A stretch of DNA of 64,000 bases from Akanthomyces muscarius (Eukaryota; Ascomycota; Sordariomycetes; Hypocreales; Cordycipitaceae): the NCBI RefSeq assembly GCF_028009165.1, contig NC_079241.1, forward strand, positions 4,216,001-4,280,000, in the 5' to 3' direction. The notes beneath the pieces were generated by a model, which had not been told where the DNA came from, did not search any database, and worked only from the letters and a program-made list of their open reading frames with translations. The position numbers were made by a program, and so were the translations under genes. Of the stretch, positions 33,819 through 43,680 are shown in pieces (positions within the stretch are counted from its first letter, which is position 1; the number at the start of each line of letters is the position of its first letter).

Positions 33819-36800
33819 ATGGAACGTGCCCGCAGGACAGTATCGACGGCTTCATCCCGTCGCAGACCAAATCCCGCCTCTACTTCACCCCAATCCGCGC
33901 CTGAGTCGGGGCCTGAGCCTTTACCTTCTGTGAGCCCCGGTTTGTCGAATGACATAAAGAGCCCGCAATCTGCGCCGCCCGCCCGACGCTCCAGCAAGAC
34001 TCTGCAGCACAGCGCCAGCTTCTCTGCTCCTGCCTCATCCCGCTCCACTCATCTGAGGAAGCGGTCAAATACAATGGATGAGTTCGGATTTGAGAATGCT
34101 GCCGATGACAAGGACAGCCCGCAAAAAGGCGGCCACACTCTCCGTCGGCGTGCCCGTGTTGACTACACATTTGAGCACATCGACGACGAGGTTGTTGTCC
34201 CCAGCTCAACATCGTCAACGCGCACTAGGAAGCGCAAATCCGACAACAGCTATGACTCGGAGGAAGTGAATGCTCAGAATATCGGCCGCAGACGCGCCTC
34301 GCTTGATGCGGACACGCCTTCGTCACGCCGCCGCAATCCTGCCCGCAAGTCTTCTGCCGAGGTGGCCACCTACATTGAAGAGCCAGACGAGGAAGAAGGC
34401 AACGTCCAAGACACTATTGAAGTCGAAGTCACTGGCTCGTTATCGGACGGTGATCATCCCACTTCTGCTGCCCCCGTCTCCCGCTCACCAAATGCTACTG
34501 GCCAAGACCCCCAGCCGCCCAAAAGCGCCATGGTCCCATCTGCAGAGCTTGAGAGGCCTGCAGAGGACTCATCGCTAGCTTCCAACGCCAAAGAAAATTC
34601 TTCGCGCTGGCGGATCAAGATCATGCCTCAAAAAGGGCCACGTATACGGCTCACGCACAAGTCTCCAGGCTCTAACAGCCGAGACTCCTCGCCATCCGAA
34701 GCCGTCGCGCCCGCTTCTGCTGAGCCTGAGAGATCTGCCCTGGGCGAAACCCCAGGCAAGGCTGAGACTAGTACAGCTGTACCTGATGCCGCAAAGTCTG
34801 AGCCCCAGGATGAAGATGGCGAAAAGCCAGAGAAGCAGCTGCTACAAGAAGCAAGCGCTGCGCCGAACGGTGCCGGCTCCAATGCTGAAGAGGCTGATGA
34901 ACCAGAAAAGATAAATGGGATGGCGGTATCTGAGCAATCATCTACGCAGCAAACGCTGGACGCAGATGTCGCTCAGGAGGAATCAAAAGCAGTGTCGGCA
35001 AAGGAGGAGGCCGTTGACGAAACGGCTGCCTTGGATGGTGGCGCTAATCGTGATACGCCGATTACCCATCTTGATGCCGATGCGGTTGAGAAACCCGAGG
35101 GTCAAGACAATGCCGCCACTTCTGCCTCTGCGATTGACGCGCCGCAAAAAGATGTTGCAAAGCCTTCCTCCCCATCGTCGCAGGTTCAGAAGCAGCTTGA
35201 TGAATCCCCCAACGAAGCTACTGTTGGCGTCAAGATGGATCCCGATGTCGAAGGAGATGCCGATGTCGAAGATGCCGATGATGATGGCAAACCCGGGGAT
35301 GAGCCTATGGAAGACGAGCCACAGGCAGAACCCGCGGAGATCAGTAATACTCCAACCCCGGCATCAGAAATTAAAGAAGCTCCAGCTTCTCTACAGGCGG
35401 GCTCTGATACCGCAATGGAGGGTATCGTCGCCACCAAGCCCGAGAGGAAGCCCTGCCCCCCACAAGATCTTGCGCCCCCTGCTCTTGTATCGCGGCCTCA
35501 GCCGACTCCTGCCGGCCGTTGGGCCTATCTGACCCCTTACGTCGACGGGGAATACGTTACGTACCCGGAGAAAAAGGAGTCTTCCCCCGAGGAGGAGACT
35601 CCTACAGATGAGCCCATGCCGGAGGACAAAGATGCCGACAAGGACTCGAACGGCATGGAGCCCATAGTCGACGATAACGAAGACGCTCCGGACGCTTCTC
35701 AGCTTGAGGTACCGACCCCGGCGTTAAATACGCCTACCAGAGGCTCGCCTGTGCCTGAGTCTATGGAGCCTACCGCATCGAACTCGCCCGCTCAAGCTGC
35801 GGACGAAGCAGATGATGGTGACGTTTCTGACTCTGACGACGTCGAAGTTCGGCGCTTCTTCCGTTACAGAAAGCTACGGGACCCTGAGGACTTTGTTTCG
35901 GCCATAGAAAAGTTCGAGGACATGTCGACAACAGACTTGTATGAGCTAGTCGGGGCTATGAATGTATCTCTGGTGCAATGGCAGACTGAGTGGACCTCGC
36001 TCGGCAAAATTGTTGACGATTATGAGAATGCTCTCCGGCGTCGACTTGCCGATTCGAAATACGAGTCACGCACGCGCAATCTTCATCAGCACGGCATCAA
36101 TTACGAAGAACCGGAGTTCGTCGTCAAGGGATACAAGGCCAAGGAGAAGGAGATTATGAGCGAAACTCGTTACCTTCAAGGCCAGGATCGTATCATGGCG
36201 GCTGCATATGGCTTCGAATATGATCCCCACCCGTCCAAGATTGGTCGGCAAAATCCCGAGACGCAACAGGCCGGCATCATGACACGTGGACGCTCACTCC
36301 GAAACCAACCTAGGCAGACGGCAAAGGCGACTGAAACCGACGAAGTGACGGGCAAACGAACCCGTAAGCCTGTCCAGCTATTTGACCCCGCCGCACAAGA
36401 TATCAGCCGCAGCTCGACTCCAGTTCCGACTAGAGGCAAGAGGCGGAGGAACGGAAACGGTGACGATGATATGGTCACGTCTAGCTTCAACGGAGACGCC
36501 ACTTCGGATGTGGATGAACCGCCGTCGAGGACGAAGCGCCGTCGCGCTGGCCGTCCGCAGACTTCTGCGCCGAACATGGGTGACGATTCGGGTGCTTCTC
36601 AGGATCCCTCACAGGATGCTGATGAGACTGCGCGTCCAAGCCGTCGGGGTCGCCATCGGGCTGCCATCCGATACGATGATGGCTTTGCAGAGCAGGAAGT
36701 GGATGACGAACAGCATCCAAAGCTGCCCAAACGACATATTCTCACGCTGAAGATCCCACGCGGCAAAAATTTCAGCGAACCGTCGTCTGCAATCACCGAC

Positions 36801-37463
36801 AATGGCGACTCGCGGCCGTCCACCGCGGACTCGGAGTCGAGTTCCCACACAGCCGAATCATCGTACTCCTTCCGGCCCAAGAGACAGAAGCGATTCCGTG
36901 ACGAGGAGGAAGCCGAGGCTGCGGGCCAGGGTCCTCCCAAGAAACGGGGTCGCCGTGTCACCGACGATGCGGGTTCCATGGCTGCCTTCCCTACTGGAGA
37001 CGTCTCGCCTGCCGCAGCTCGCAAAACCCCAAAGATCAAGGTTGTTCGTGCGGCTCAGACTCAAGCAAGCCGCACAGGAACACCTTCGTCAGTGGGTGGC
37101 GATGCAGACGAGCCGCGCAAGGACTACAAGCTGATGACCAAGTCGGAGAAGATGTCTGCGTCGATGAAGAGTAAGAACTTTTGTTTTGTTGTGGCATTCC
37201 ATGAATTACGATTTGCTAACATGCTGAAAACAGGTCGCTGGGCAAATGGCAACATGGCCGGCGCCGTCGAGAAACGAAAAGCGACGCTCGCCGCCAAGAA
37301 GGCCGCCCAGGCTGCTGCCGACCAGAAGTCAGGGACAACGACGCCCAAGGGTAGCAAGGTCAAGCCAAAGAAGGATGGCCCGCCGCGGCAAGACTCGCAG
37401 CCGTTGCCGCCGAGCACCCCCGGTATGGGATATCCCTTCTCGGCTGCCCCGAATGAGGCGTAA
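33819..37463 (+). CDS. Large disordered nuclear-type protein of unknown family
   Basis: Not recognised. The frame 33819-37463 holds a good 63-nt intron (37171-37233; GTAAGA, TGCTAAC, CAG); spliced, the protein has 1193 aa. It is mostly disordered and charged: Ser/Arg/Lys-rich at 1-180 with several basic nuclear-localisation-like clusters (RKRKSD, RRRRNP-like), acidic Glu/Asp/Pro/Ala-rich at 180-660, and basic at the C-terminus (KRRRNG, KKRGRR). One ordered-looking helical block at about residues 680-810 (RRFFRYRKLRDPEDFVSAIE onward, then MSETRYLQGQDRIMAAAYGF) and the C-terminal SRWANGNMAGAVEKRKATL that is formed across the intron look conserved. A chromatin-associated role is a reasonable guess from composition only. 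The intron length is a multiple of three without a stop codon, so the unspliced form would also be translatable. Confidence 0.75.
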   Translation: MERARRTVSTASSRRRPNPASTSPQSAPESGPEPLPSVSPGLSNDIKSPQSAPPARRSSKTLQHSASFSAPASSRSTHLRKRSNTMDEFGFENAADDKDSPQKGGHTLRRRARVDYTFEHIDDEVVVPSSTSSTRTRKRKSDNSYDSEEVNAQNIGRRRASLDADTPSSRRRNPARKSSAEVATYIEEPDEEEGNVQDTIEVEVTGSLSDGDHPTSAAPVSRSPNATGQDPQPPKSAMVPSAELERPAEDSSLASNAKENSSRWRIKIMPQKGPRIRLTHKSPGSNSRDSSPSEAVAPASAEPERSALGETPGKAETSTAVPDAAKSEPQDEDGEKPEKQLLQEASAAPNGAGSNAEEADEPEKINGMAVSEQSSTQQTLDADVAQEESKAVSAKEEAVDETAALDGGANRDTPITHLDADAVEKPEGQDNAATSASAIDAPQKDVAKPSSPSSQVQKQLDESPNEATVGVKMDPDVEGDADVEDADDDGKPGDEPMEDEPQAEPAEISNTPTPASEIKEAPASLQAGSDTAMEGIVATKPERKPCPPQDLAPPALVSRPQPTPAGRWAYLTPYVDGEYVTYPEKKESSPEEETPTDEPMPEDKDADKDSNGMEPIVDDNEDAPDASQLEVPTPALNTPTRGSPVPESMEPTASNSPAQAADEADDGDVSDSDDVEVRRFFRYRKLRDPEDFVSAIEKFEDMSTTDLYELVGAMNVSLVQWQTEWTSLGKIVDDYENALRRRLADSKYESRTRNLHQHGINYEEPEFVVKGYKAKEKEIMSETRYLQGQDRIMAAAYGFEYDPHPSKIGRQNPETQQAGIMTRGRSLRNQPRQTAKATETDEVTGKRTRKPVQLFDPAAQDISRSSTPVPTRGKRRRNGNGDDDMVTSSFNGDATSDVDEPPSRTKRRRAGRPQTSAPNMGDDSGASQDPSQDADETARPSRRGRHRAAIRYDDGFAEQEVDDEQHPKLPKRHILTLKIPRGKNFSEPSSAITDNGDSRPSTADSESSSHTAESSYSFRPKRQKRFRDEEEAEAAGQGPPKKRGRRVTDDAGSMAAFPTGDVSPAAARKTPKIKVVRAAQTQASRTGTPSSVGGDADEPRKDYKLMTKSEKMSASMKSKNFCFVVAFHELRFANMLKTGRWANGNMAGAVEKRKATLAAKKAAQAAADQKSGTTTPKGSKVKPKKDGPPRQDSQPLPPSTPGMGYPFSAAPNEA

Positions 37464-38928
37464 AGATTGTTCCCAATGTTTCCTTTTTTGCAGAGGCGCT
37501 GGATCTACAGGCTTAATCACGAACACGACGCCACATCCAGCGCACTCGTGTGTACGAATTCGGAGGAGAGGGGTTGTTTCCTTGGTTTGTTTCTCTCGCG
37601 TCCTGATTCTTTATGCGTGTTCTTTTTATACTTTCCATTGGGACAGCTTTCAAACGCTGTCCCAACCTGTGTTACTGGGTCCTCTTTTATGTTTGGGGTA
37701 TTTTTCTTTCTTTCCTTGCGTCTAGTATTACTGTCCTCGCGTTTTAGCATACGAGCCGCGTTGGCATTCATCGTGCCGCGCACCAAAATGGCTCTGGACT
37801 GGCGTTTTCTTCTTGCGCATTCTTGTTTTTTTTTTAAACTTGGTTGCGGTTTCGCTCTGACCTTGCTGGGTCCTCTCATTTTTTTCTTCTCGGCTCCACC
37901 CGCGCCGGGCGGTGGGAGAATGCGGATTCGTTCTTCTTTCGGTTTTTTTTTGGAATTAAGATATGGATGGAATAATGTGTTCAGTGCTTAAAAGGTCGAC
38001 AGCATAGTTTTGAATCCAAGCGAAGATGTTGTTTAAATTTGTCTGCATACCATGTTGTGCTTAATGTGATGACAATCGTGATAGTGGTACTTACCGTGTA
38101 AGTCGCAGCACAGCAGTAATCGCTCATCATCGTAGAATTTGTCAAACTGCGCTCAGGTAAAGACAACATTCGTAAGAACTGCCCAGATCACTTCTCAAAC
38201 TAATTGTATACTCACCCACCCATACGAAATATGCTCAACCCAACCAGAGCAGCTTACAATGCAGCAATGATTTCGGTTGGCTCATCCCGGGTAGGCTACG
38301 CTCGCCGCCCTGGATCTTGTGGGCCACGCCATCCATCGATGCGCACCAACTTGGCGTAGGACTATTTCCTGGTTCAACGGGCCAGCCATCGGCTACACTG
38401 CATATGTTACAGACCCAAGAGTACCCCAGTACTACAGCAAGTCACGCAGAAAGATGCAAGGGGAGGCCAGCTTTGAACCTTGTCTTGGTGCTCATCATTG
38501 ACTGGAAGCATCCACCATTACCACAAATCATATAGAAAGACGCAATGGGGATCCAGCTTTGTTACTTTGTTTTTGTGCTCATCATTGATGCAGTATCTGG
38601 TATGAATCTTCCTTACACGCCGCATGCAAATGCAGAGCCGGCGAAAAGTCCCTGTACACCACCGCCAGCGATCCCACCCTCCCAAGTCTAGAATAAATAA
38701 AAAAAGATGAAGGAGGTCCAAGGGGAATACGTAGAATAGTCCTCGCGCGCGCGCACAAATGCAACCACATTTGGGGAGTATCAAGACCATTTTTGCCAAT
38801 GTTTCTTCATTTTTTTGTCATGAATAGTGTAAAAGACATTTCGCCGTTTGTCCCCTCCGTGATTTGCCGTTTAAAAAAAAACTGTATCAACCTTCTTTTT
38901 TTCTCCCACACCCAAGCAATTTCCCCAT
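37464..38928. other. Convergent intergenic region with a diverged direct repeat
   Basis: This 1.5-kb region lies between the 3' ends of the nuclear protein gene and uL14. It is T-rich in the first 500 bp. It contains a diverged ~54-bp direct repeat (separate entry) but no supported gene. Confidence 0.5.
38448..38588 (+). repeat. Imperfect direct repeat, two ~54-bp copies
   Basis: Copy 1 is 38448-38501 and copy 2 is 38534-38588. Both run AGAAAGA.GCAA.GGGGA..CCAGCTTTG, then a variable part, then GTGCTCATCATTGA. The flanks are not shared. It looks like an old tandem duplication with a non-repeated spacer, or two copies of a small element. Confidence 0.7.
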
Positions 38929-39807
38929 TTACATGACGACGCCAGAGTTGGAGGCAATACGGGGCCACAGCTCAGCGGCCTCCTTGCCGACGGGGCCGGT
39001 GATGGCGGAGCCCTTCATCTCGCCCTTGGGGTTGACGATGACGCCGGCGTTGTCCTCAAAGTAGAGGAAGACGCCGTCGAAGCGCTTCCAGGGCTTGGCC
39101 TGGCGGACGATGACGGCGGGGTGGACCTTCTTGCGGAGCTCGGGCTTGCCCTTCTTGACGGTCGCGACGACCATGTCGCCAACGCCGCCGGCGGGCAGGC
39201 GGTTCAGGCGGGCGCCGATGCCCTTGACGGCAATGATGTACAGGTTGCGGGCACCGGAGTTGTCGGCGCAGTTCATGACGGCACCGCTGTGAGTGTTTGT
39301 TAGTCTGTGGTTCGTCGAGCGGTGGTGATTCGAGATGTCGTGTGCCGCCGACGGGCTTGCGGGAAAACGTACACAGGGAGACCGAGGGTCATCTTGAGCT
39401 TGCCACCAGGGGCACCACGGCTACACGAATTCTGTCAGTATTTCCGAGTCGCAGGTACGCGGCGTTGAGTTTGGTCTCGTTGCTCTGCCCGCGAGAATGC
39501 TTCGATACGACGTCCAGTGGGGAAACTGCCATAGACCGACGGCGACATAATTTCGCAAGGATATAAAAAGGTCTTTCGTAATTCAATGGAAAGCGAGCTG
39601 CAGTCGCTGCCGTATTTCATCAATGGCTGTGACCATGTCCGAAGAAAAGCTGAATTTTCGCTGGTCTTGTCGTCGTATCCGGCTTCGTCAAAGTCGCCCA
39701 AGAAGTCTTTCCAATTCCTCCTCTTGCACGTCTTTTTGTTTCGTTTCGCATATACTGTCGAGAGCAGAGCATCGAGAGTCGAGAAGAACTTACGAGATCT
39801 TGGCCAT
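38929..39807 (-). CDS. rpl23: 60S ribosomal protein uL14 (yeast Rpl23)
   Basis: This is a core protein of the large ribosomal subunit. Three exons: 39807-39794 (only 14 nt, MAKIS start), 39420-39373 (48 nt) and 39286-38929, giving 139 aa, exactly the eukaryotic uL14 length. The spliced N-terminus reads on into [19 protein letters not shown], then [19 protein letters not shown] and [21 protein letters not shown], the universal uL14 signature. The first intron is long (373 nt) and sits right after the start, as is common in fungal ribosomal protein genes where it may carry enhancing signals. It is divergent from the GDP-mannose transporter. Confidence 0.96.
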
Positions 39808-41230
39808 TGTGAAGGGTTGTGTGTGGCGTTAATTCGGTATAGAGGAATTCTGCCTGTGTCTGGAATTGCGGTCGTGATCGAGAGCGTCCAGTCTATTCGG
39901 GGCGAAAATTTCCTGTGGGGTGAGAAACCCTATGGGAAGCGAGGGACAGCTCACGTGACGATAAGTTATTTTATCGAACCCTCCGTGGGGCGGGCGGACG
40001 ACCTTTGGTGCTGCTGGGGCGGGCGAGAATGAGTGGAACGCTGGAGTACGTACAGTAAGCAGGTTGTTGATAATGGGCGACAGGCTGGCAAAAGGTACTT
40101 GATGTCCATTCTCAGCACATGCTTCCCTCAGCGTTGTTGCGAGACGGGTAACTCATCTAAGCCTCCTGAACTACCTTCAGCCCCAGTTAAAGTCTGCCAA
40201 GAATACAAAATAATTCTACAAAATTTCTGTCATGTGATTACTGTCATCCCACGCATGGGCAGCCGAGTACATGGCGTAACCAGTAAGAAGGCCACTAGCA
40301 CCAGGAAGGGCAGCAGGAGAGCCAGCCAGCGAAAGAATCAATGTCAAGGGCATCTGCCAAGTGTAAACATCTTATTTATATTATCTATTTAGTACGAAGG
40401 TTTCAATGATCGCATTGGGCTTTTCCTGTATATTCTTCAGGCGGTATGCGCCGTTTGCATGTTTGCGTCCGGAGCCGGATGACAGCTCCCACTCTTTGCT
40501 CTCGTCTTCTTGTTGCTCTTTTTTCTTTCCCAGTCATAACAGGGACATGATGTGCGTGATAGTTAGATCGCTCCTGGGTGTGAGACTTGTGTGGCGTTTA
40601 CGGCTCTGCCGGTAACGTTGTAGCTTCAGAATGACAACGTGGGCAATGAAAGGAAAGCGGCTAGGCGCAAAAGAGCAAAAGATCAGAATCAACACATTGA
40701 GCAATTTTATACTGTCATGAAACTAATAAGAGAGACGTCCCCTATTATTCGATATGGTTCACCATCGCAGCTGTGGCAGGACTGTGATTGGCGGGCGGCG
40801 CGGAAATCGACGGGGGCGCCGCTGCAAGCAAATTTAGGGGCTTTCTTTGGAAGGGAAGGTCTGCTTTCTAGCGCTGCGGGCCCCCCCCCCCCCCGTCGTC
40901 GCTGCAGGGCCCAACGCTCCAATCAGGAGCCGCCTGAAATTTCCTGCATCTCCCCTTTAATGGCTGCCGGCTCAGTTTACGTGTCGCGTCTACAATAGTT
41001 GAAAGGGCGACTTGCCAAAAAGTTCATCTCATCAACCCTACGACGCCCGCGCTCATTCAACGATACAGAGAGGCATTCGCGGCCGCCTGGACCAGTCCCT
41101 CGCTCTATTCTGCTGCCCTTGTTTTCGCCGTCGTTGGCTGCCTGCTTGACACTTCCCATCTGCCTCAGGAGGACCCCTGCGTCGCATCTTCCGCTCTCCC
41201 TTGGACTCACCTCGTCACACTTTCTTCATC
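39808..41230. other. Divergent promoter region uL14 / GDP-mannose transporter
   Basis: This 1.4-kb region has two CCAAT-type boxes (ATTGG at 40787-40791, CCAAT at 40919-40923), a 14-C run at 40881-40894 and C/T-rich sequence from 41050 to 41230. No gene was seen. Confidence 0.5.
40787..40923 (+). promoter_or_regulatory. CCAAT boxes and poly-C run in the GMT promoter
   Basis: An inverted (ATTGG) and a direct CCAAT box, about 310-440 bp before the start codon, flank a run of 14 C (40881-40894). CCAAT is the site of the fungal HAP/CBC complex. Placement fits a promoter but binding is not shown. Confidence 0.4.
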
Positions 41231-42554
41231 ATGTCCGATAAGAAGAGCGACGACTACTATCCGGGTCGCGACAATGGCGAGAAGGAGCGCTTCATCCCTG
41301 CTGCGCCCGCCTTTGCCGCCCGTGAGGCCCCGGCTGCGGTGTCCGACTCACTCAACAAGATCAGCCAAAGTCCTGGCCTCTCCGTCTTGGCCTACTGCTT
41401 GTCTTCTATCAGCATGACCGTCGTCAACAAATACGTCGTCTCCGGCTCCAAGTTCAACATGCCCCTCATGTATCTGGGCATCCAGGTAAGATGACCTGCA
41501 CATTTGGTTGTGCACTCGACGGCTTCTGACTTGACTGGTTTTAGAACGGTGTTGGCGTTGCTGCCATCTTGGCCTGCAAGCAGCTGGGCCTCATCACCAC
41601 TCTTGCGCCTTTTGACACCGAAAAAGCCAAGAAATGTAAGTTGATGGAACTGCCGCGGCTTCCGCCGAAGAGCATTAAACGTTAACATCACACAGGGATG
41701 CCCATCTCATTCCTTCTCCTTGGTATGATCTTTACTGGCACCAAGGCACTCCAGTTCCTCTCTGTTCCCGTCTACACCATTTTCAAGAACCTGACAATAA
41801 TTGTCATTGCGTACGGCGAGGTCCTGTGGTTTGGCGGCCAAGTTACCTCGATGATCCTGCTCTCCTTTGGGATGATGGTTGTCAGTTCCGTCATCGCTGC
41901 CTGGTCTGATGTTCAACACGCTGCCACTGCATCTTCTGATGCCATGTCGACACTCAATGCCGGTTATGCATGGATGTTCCTCAACGTCCTCTGCTCGTCC
42001 ATGTTTGTTCTCGGCATGCGCAAGGTTATTCGCAAGATGAACTTTAGCGATTGGGACAGTAAGTACATTCATGCTGGAACCGTCATCTTGCACATGCTGA
42101 CAATCAACCAGCCATGTTCTACAACAACTTCCTGACCATTCCCATCATCATTGTCCTGACTTTCCTTGTCGAGGACTGGTCAGGCGAGAATCTGGCCCGC
42201 AATTTCCCTGTTGAGAGCCGCAACAATCTCCTCCTCGGCATGGTCTACTCGGGTCTTTGCGCTATCTTCATCTCTTACTGCTCGGCTTGGTGCATTCGCG
42301 TCACTTCTTCTACCACGTACTCCATGGTTGGCGCCCTCAACAAGCTGCCCATTGCTGTCAGTGGCCTCGTCTTTTTCGATGCCCCCGTTACCTTTGGCAG
42401 CGTCTCTGCCATCTTTCTCGGTTTCGTTAGTGGCATCGTCTACACCTGGGGCAAGGTGCAGATGAAGGAGCAGTCCAAGATGAGCCTCCCGACCACGAAC
42501 CGGCCTGTCATGAGCGCCAGCTCCAAGAGCAATAACGATGCTTCCAACTCATAA
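41231..42554 (+). CDS. gmt1: Golgi GDP-mannose transporter
   Basis: It exchanges cytosolic GDP-mannose for GMP across the Golgi membrane and so supplies all Golgi mannosylation (yeast Vrg4). Four exons (41231-41485, 41545-41635, 41696-42058, 42112-42554) with introns of 59, 60 and 53 nt give 383 aa with about ten TM segments. The nucleotide-sugar binding motifs are both present: FYNN (residues 239-242) and GALNK (310-314). The cytoplasmic N-terminus is charged; the C-terminus is Ser/Asn-rich with KVQMKEQSK just after the last TM. Start ATG 41231 follows ATC ATC, an A-rich context. With ALG7 this is the second glycosylation gene in the window, but the two are far apart. Confidence 0.95.
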
Positions 42555-43680
42555 AGCGCCTTGAGCGGATCAGGGTATGAGTAATGGAAGGACAAGGGAT
42601 TGGGGTTTGCCGGACTGTTTACATGGTACACATTTTCTTTCTCGTTTCGCAAACGGCTCGCGAATATCATAAAAAGTCATAGGGAACGGCGTCAGCTCTT
42701 CAGCGTCCAAGGTGAGAAACCAGGAATGCTCGTAGCTTCGGACATTTGGCATTGGCATCTATCGTTTGGTTGAAGCGGGAGATGGACATTTAGTCGTTTT
42801 ATTAGGCGTTCGCTTGTTTTACGCCAGAGGGCCGCAGAGCATTTTGGCATACAACGAGCATTGTATTTGTTATAGGTTGACAGATGATTAATTTGGGAAT
42901 AGACTTGATAATTCACTTGCATGATTATCCGGAGTGCACCCACCTCAGAGCACAGCAAAGGCTCTGACGGAATACCGGACTGCACAACAACCATCCAATT
43001 GATCTCCGTTGTGATGCGGAAAACCCCTTCTCGGCTTCGGGGGCAGAATGGCCTAGTTTAGCTCTGCATGGCAACGCGCCATTTGCGCCTTTGCAGCGGA
43101 AGTGGATAGCCGTGCCCGCTCGGCGCTCGCCGTGTTCGCCATCTCTGTATCCGTAATTTATAATTTGTTGCCTGCTGACATGCCCACTCACAGCCCTACT
43201 GGCCAGAAACAGAGCCTCGCCGTGGAAAAGATCGGCCAGAAGCCGTTTTTTAATGCCTTGGCCGAGAAAATAGAGGGGGCGACGAGAGCTGACAGCCTGG
43301 TTGGTGCGCCAGAGCCAAAGCCTATCCAGCTGGCCAGCCCGCACTTTCACATTTCTGCACCAAGGCCAGCCCACACTCGAATTTCTAAGCTTCATTCGTC
43401 TGCATCGCCAAACTCTTCCCAACACACCGGCGGCAGTCTTGAGCTTTCACGAAACCTGGACTGGACTCGAGTTGCTTGCCCTTCGCCTCCAGCAGCTCTT
43501 CCACCATCCGCGATCGCGATCCTCTCCACCACCATTTCGTACTACTTCCCCTCTTCTCTGTCGTGAAACCCGGCCCGCGGCGTTAGCCTCGAACCATCCG
43601 ATCAAGAAACTACAGCATTTGCCGATGTCGCACTAGCAAGCGAGGCCTCTCCTGCAAGTGTCCGTGGGCATCCAGCGACC
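42555..43680. other. Intergenic region before zinc-cluster gene
   Basis: This 1.1-kb region contains the GMT 3' flank (AT-rich to about 42920) and the promoter of the next gene, C/T-rich at 43400-43620. The open frame 43102-43566 has no domain and is probably leader sequence. Confidence 0.5.
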
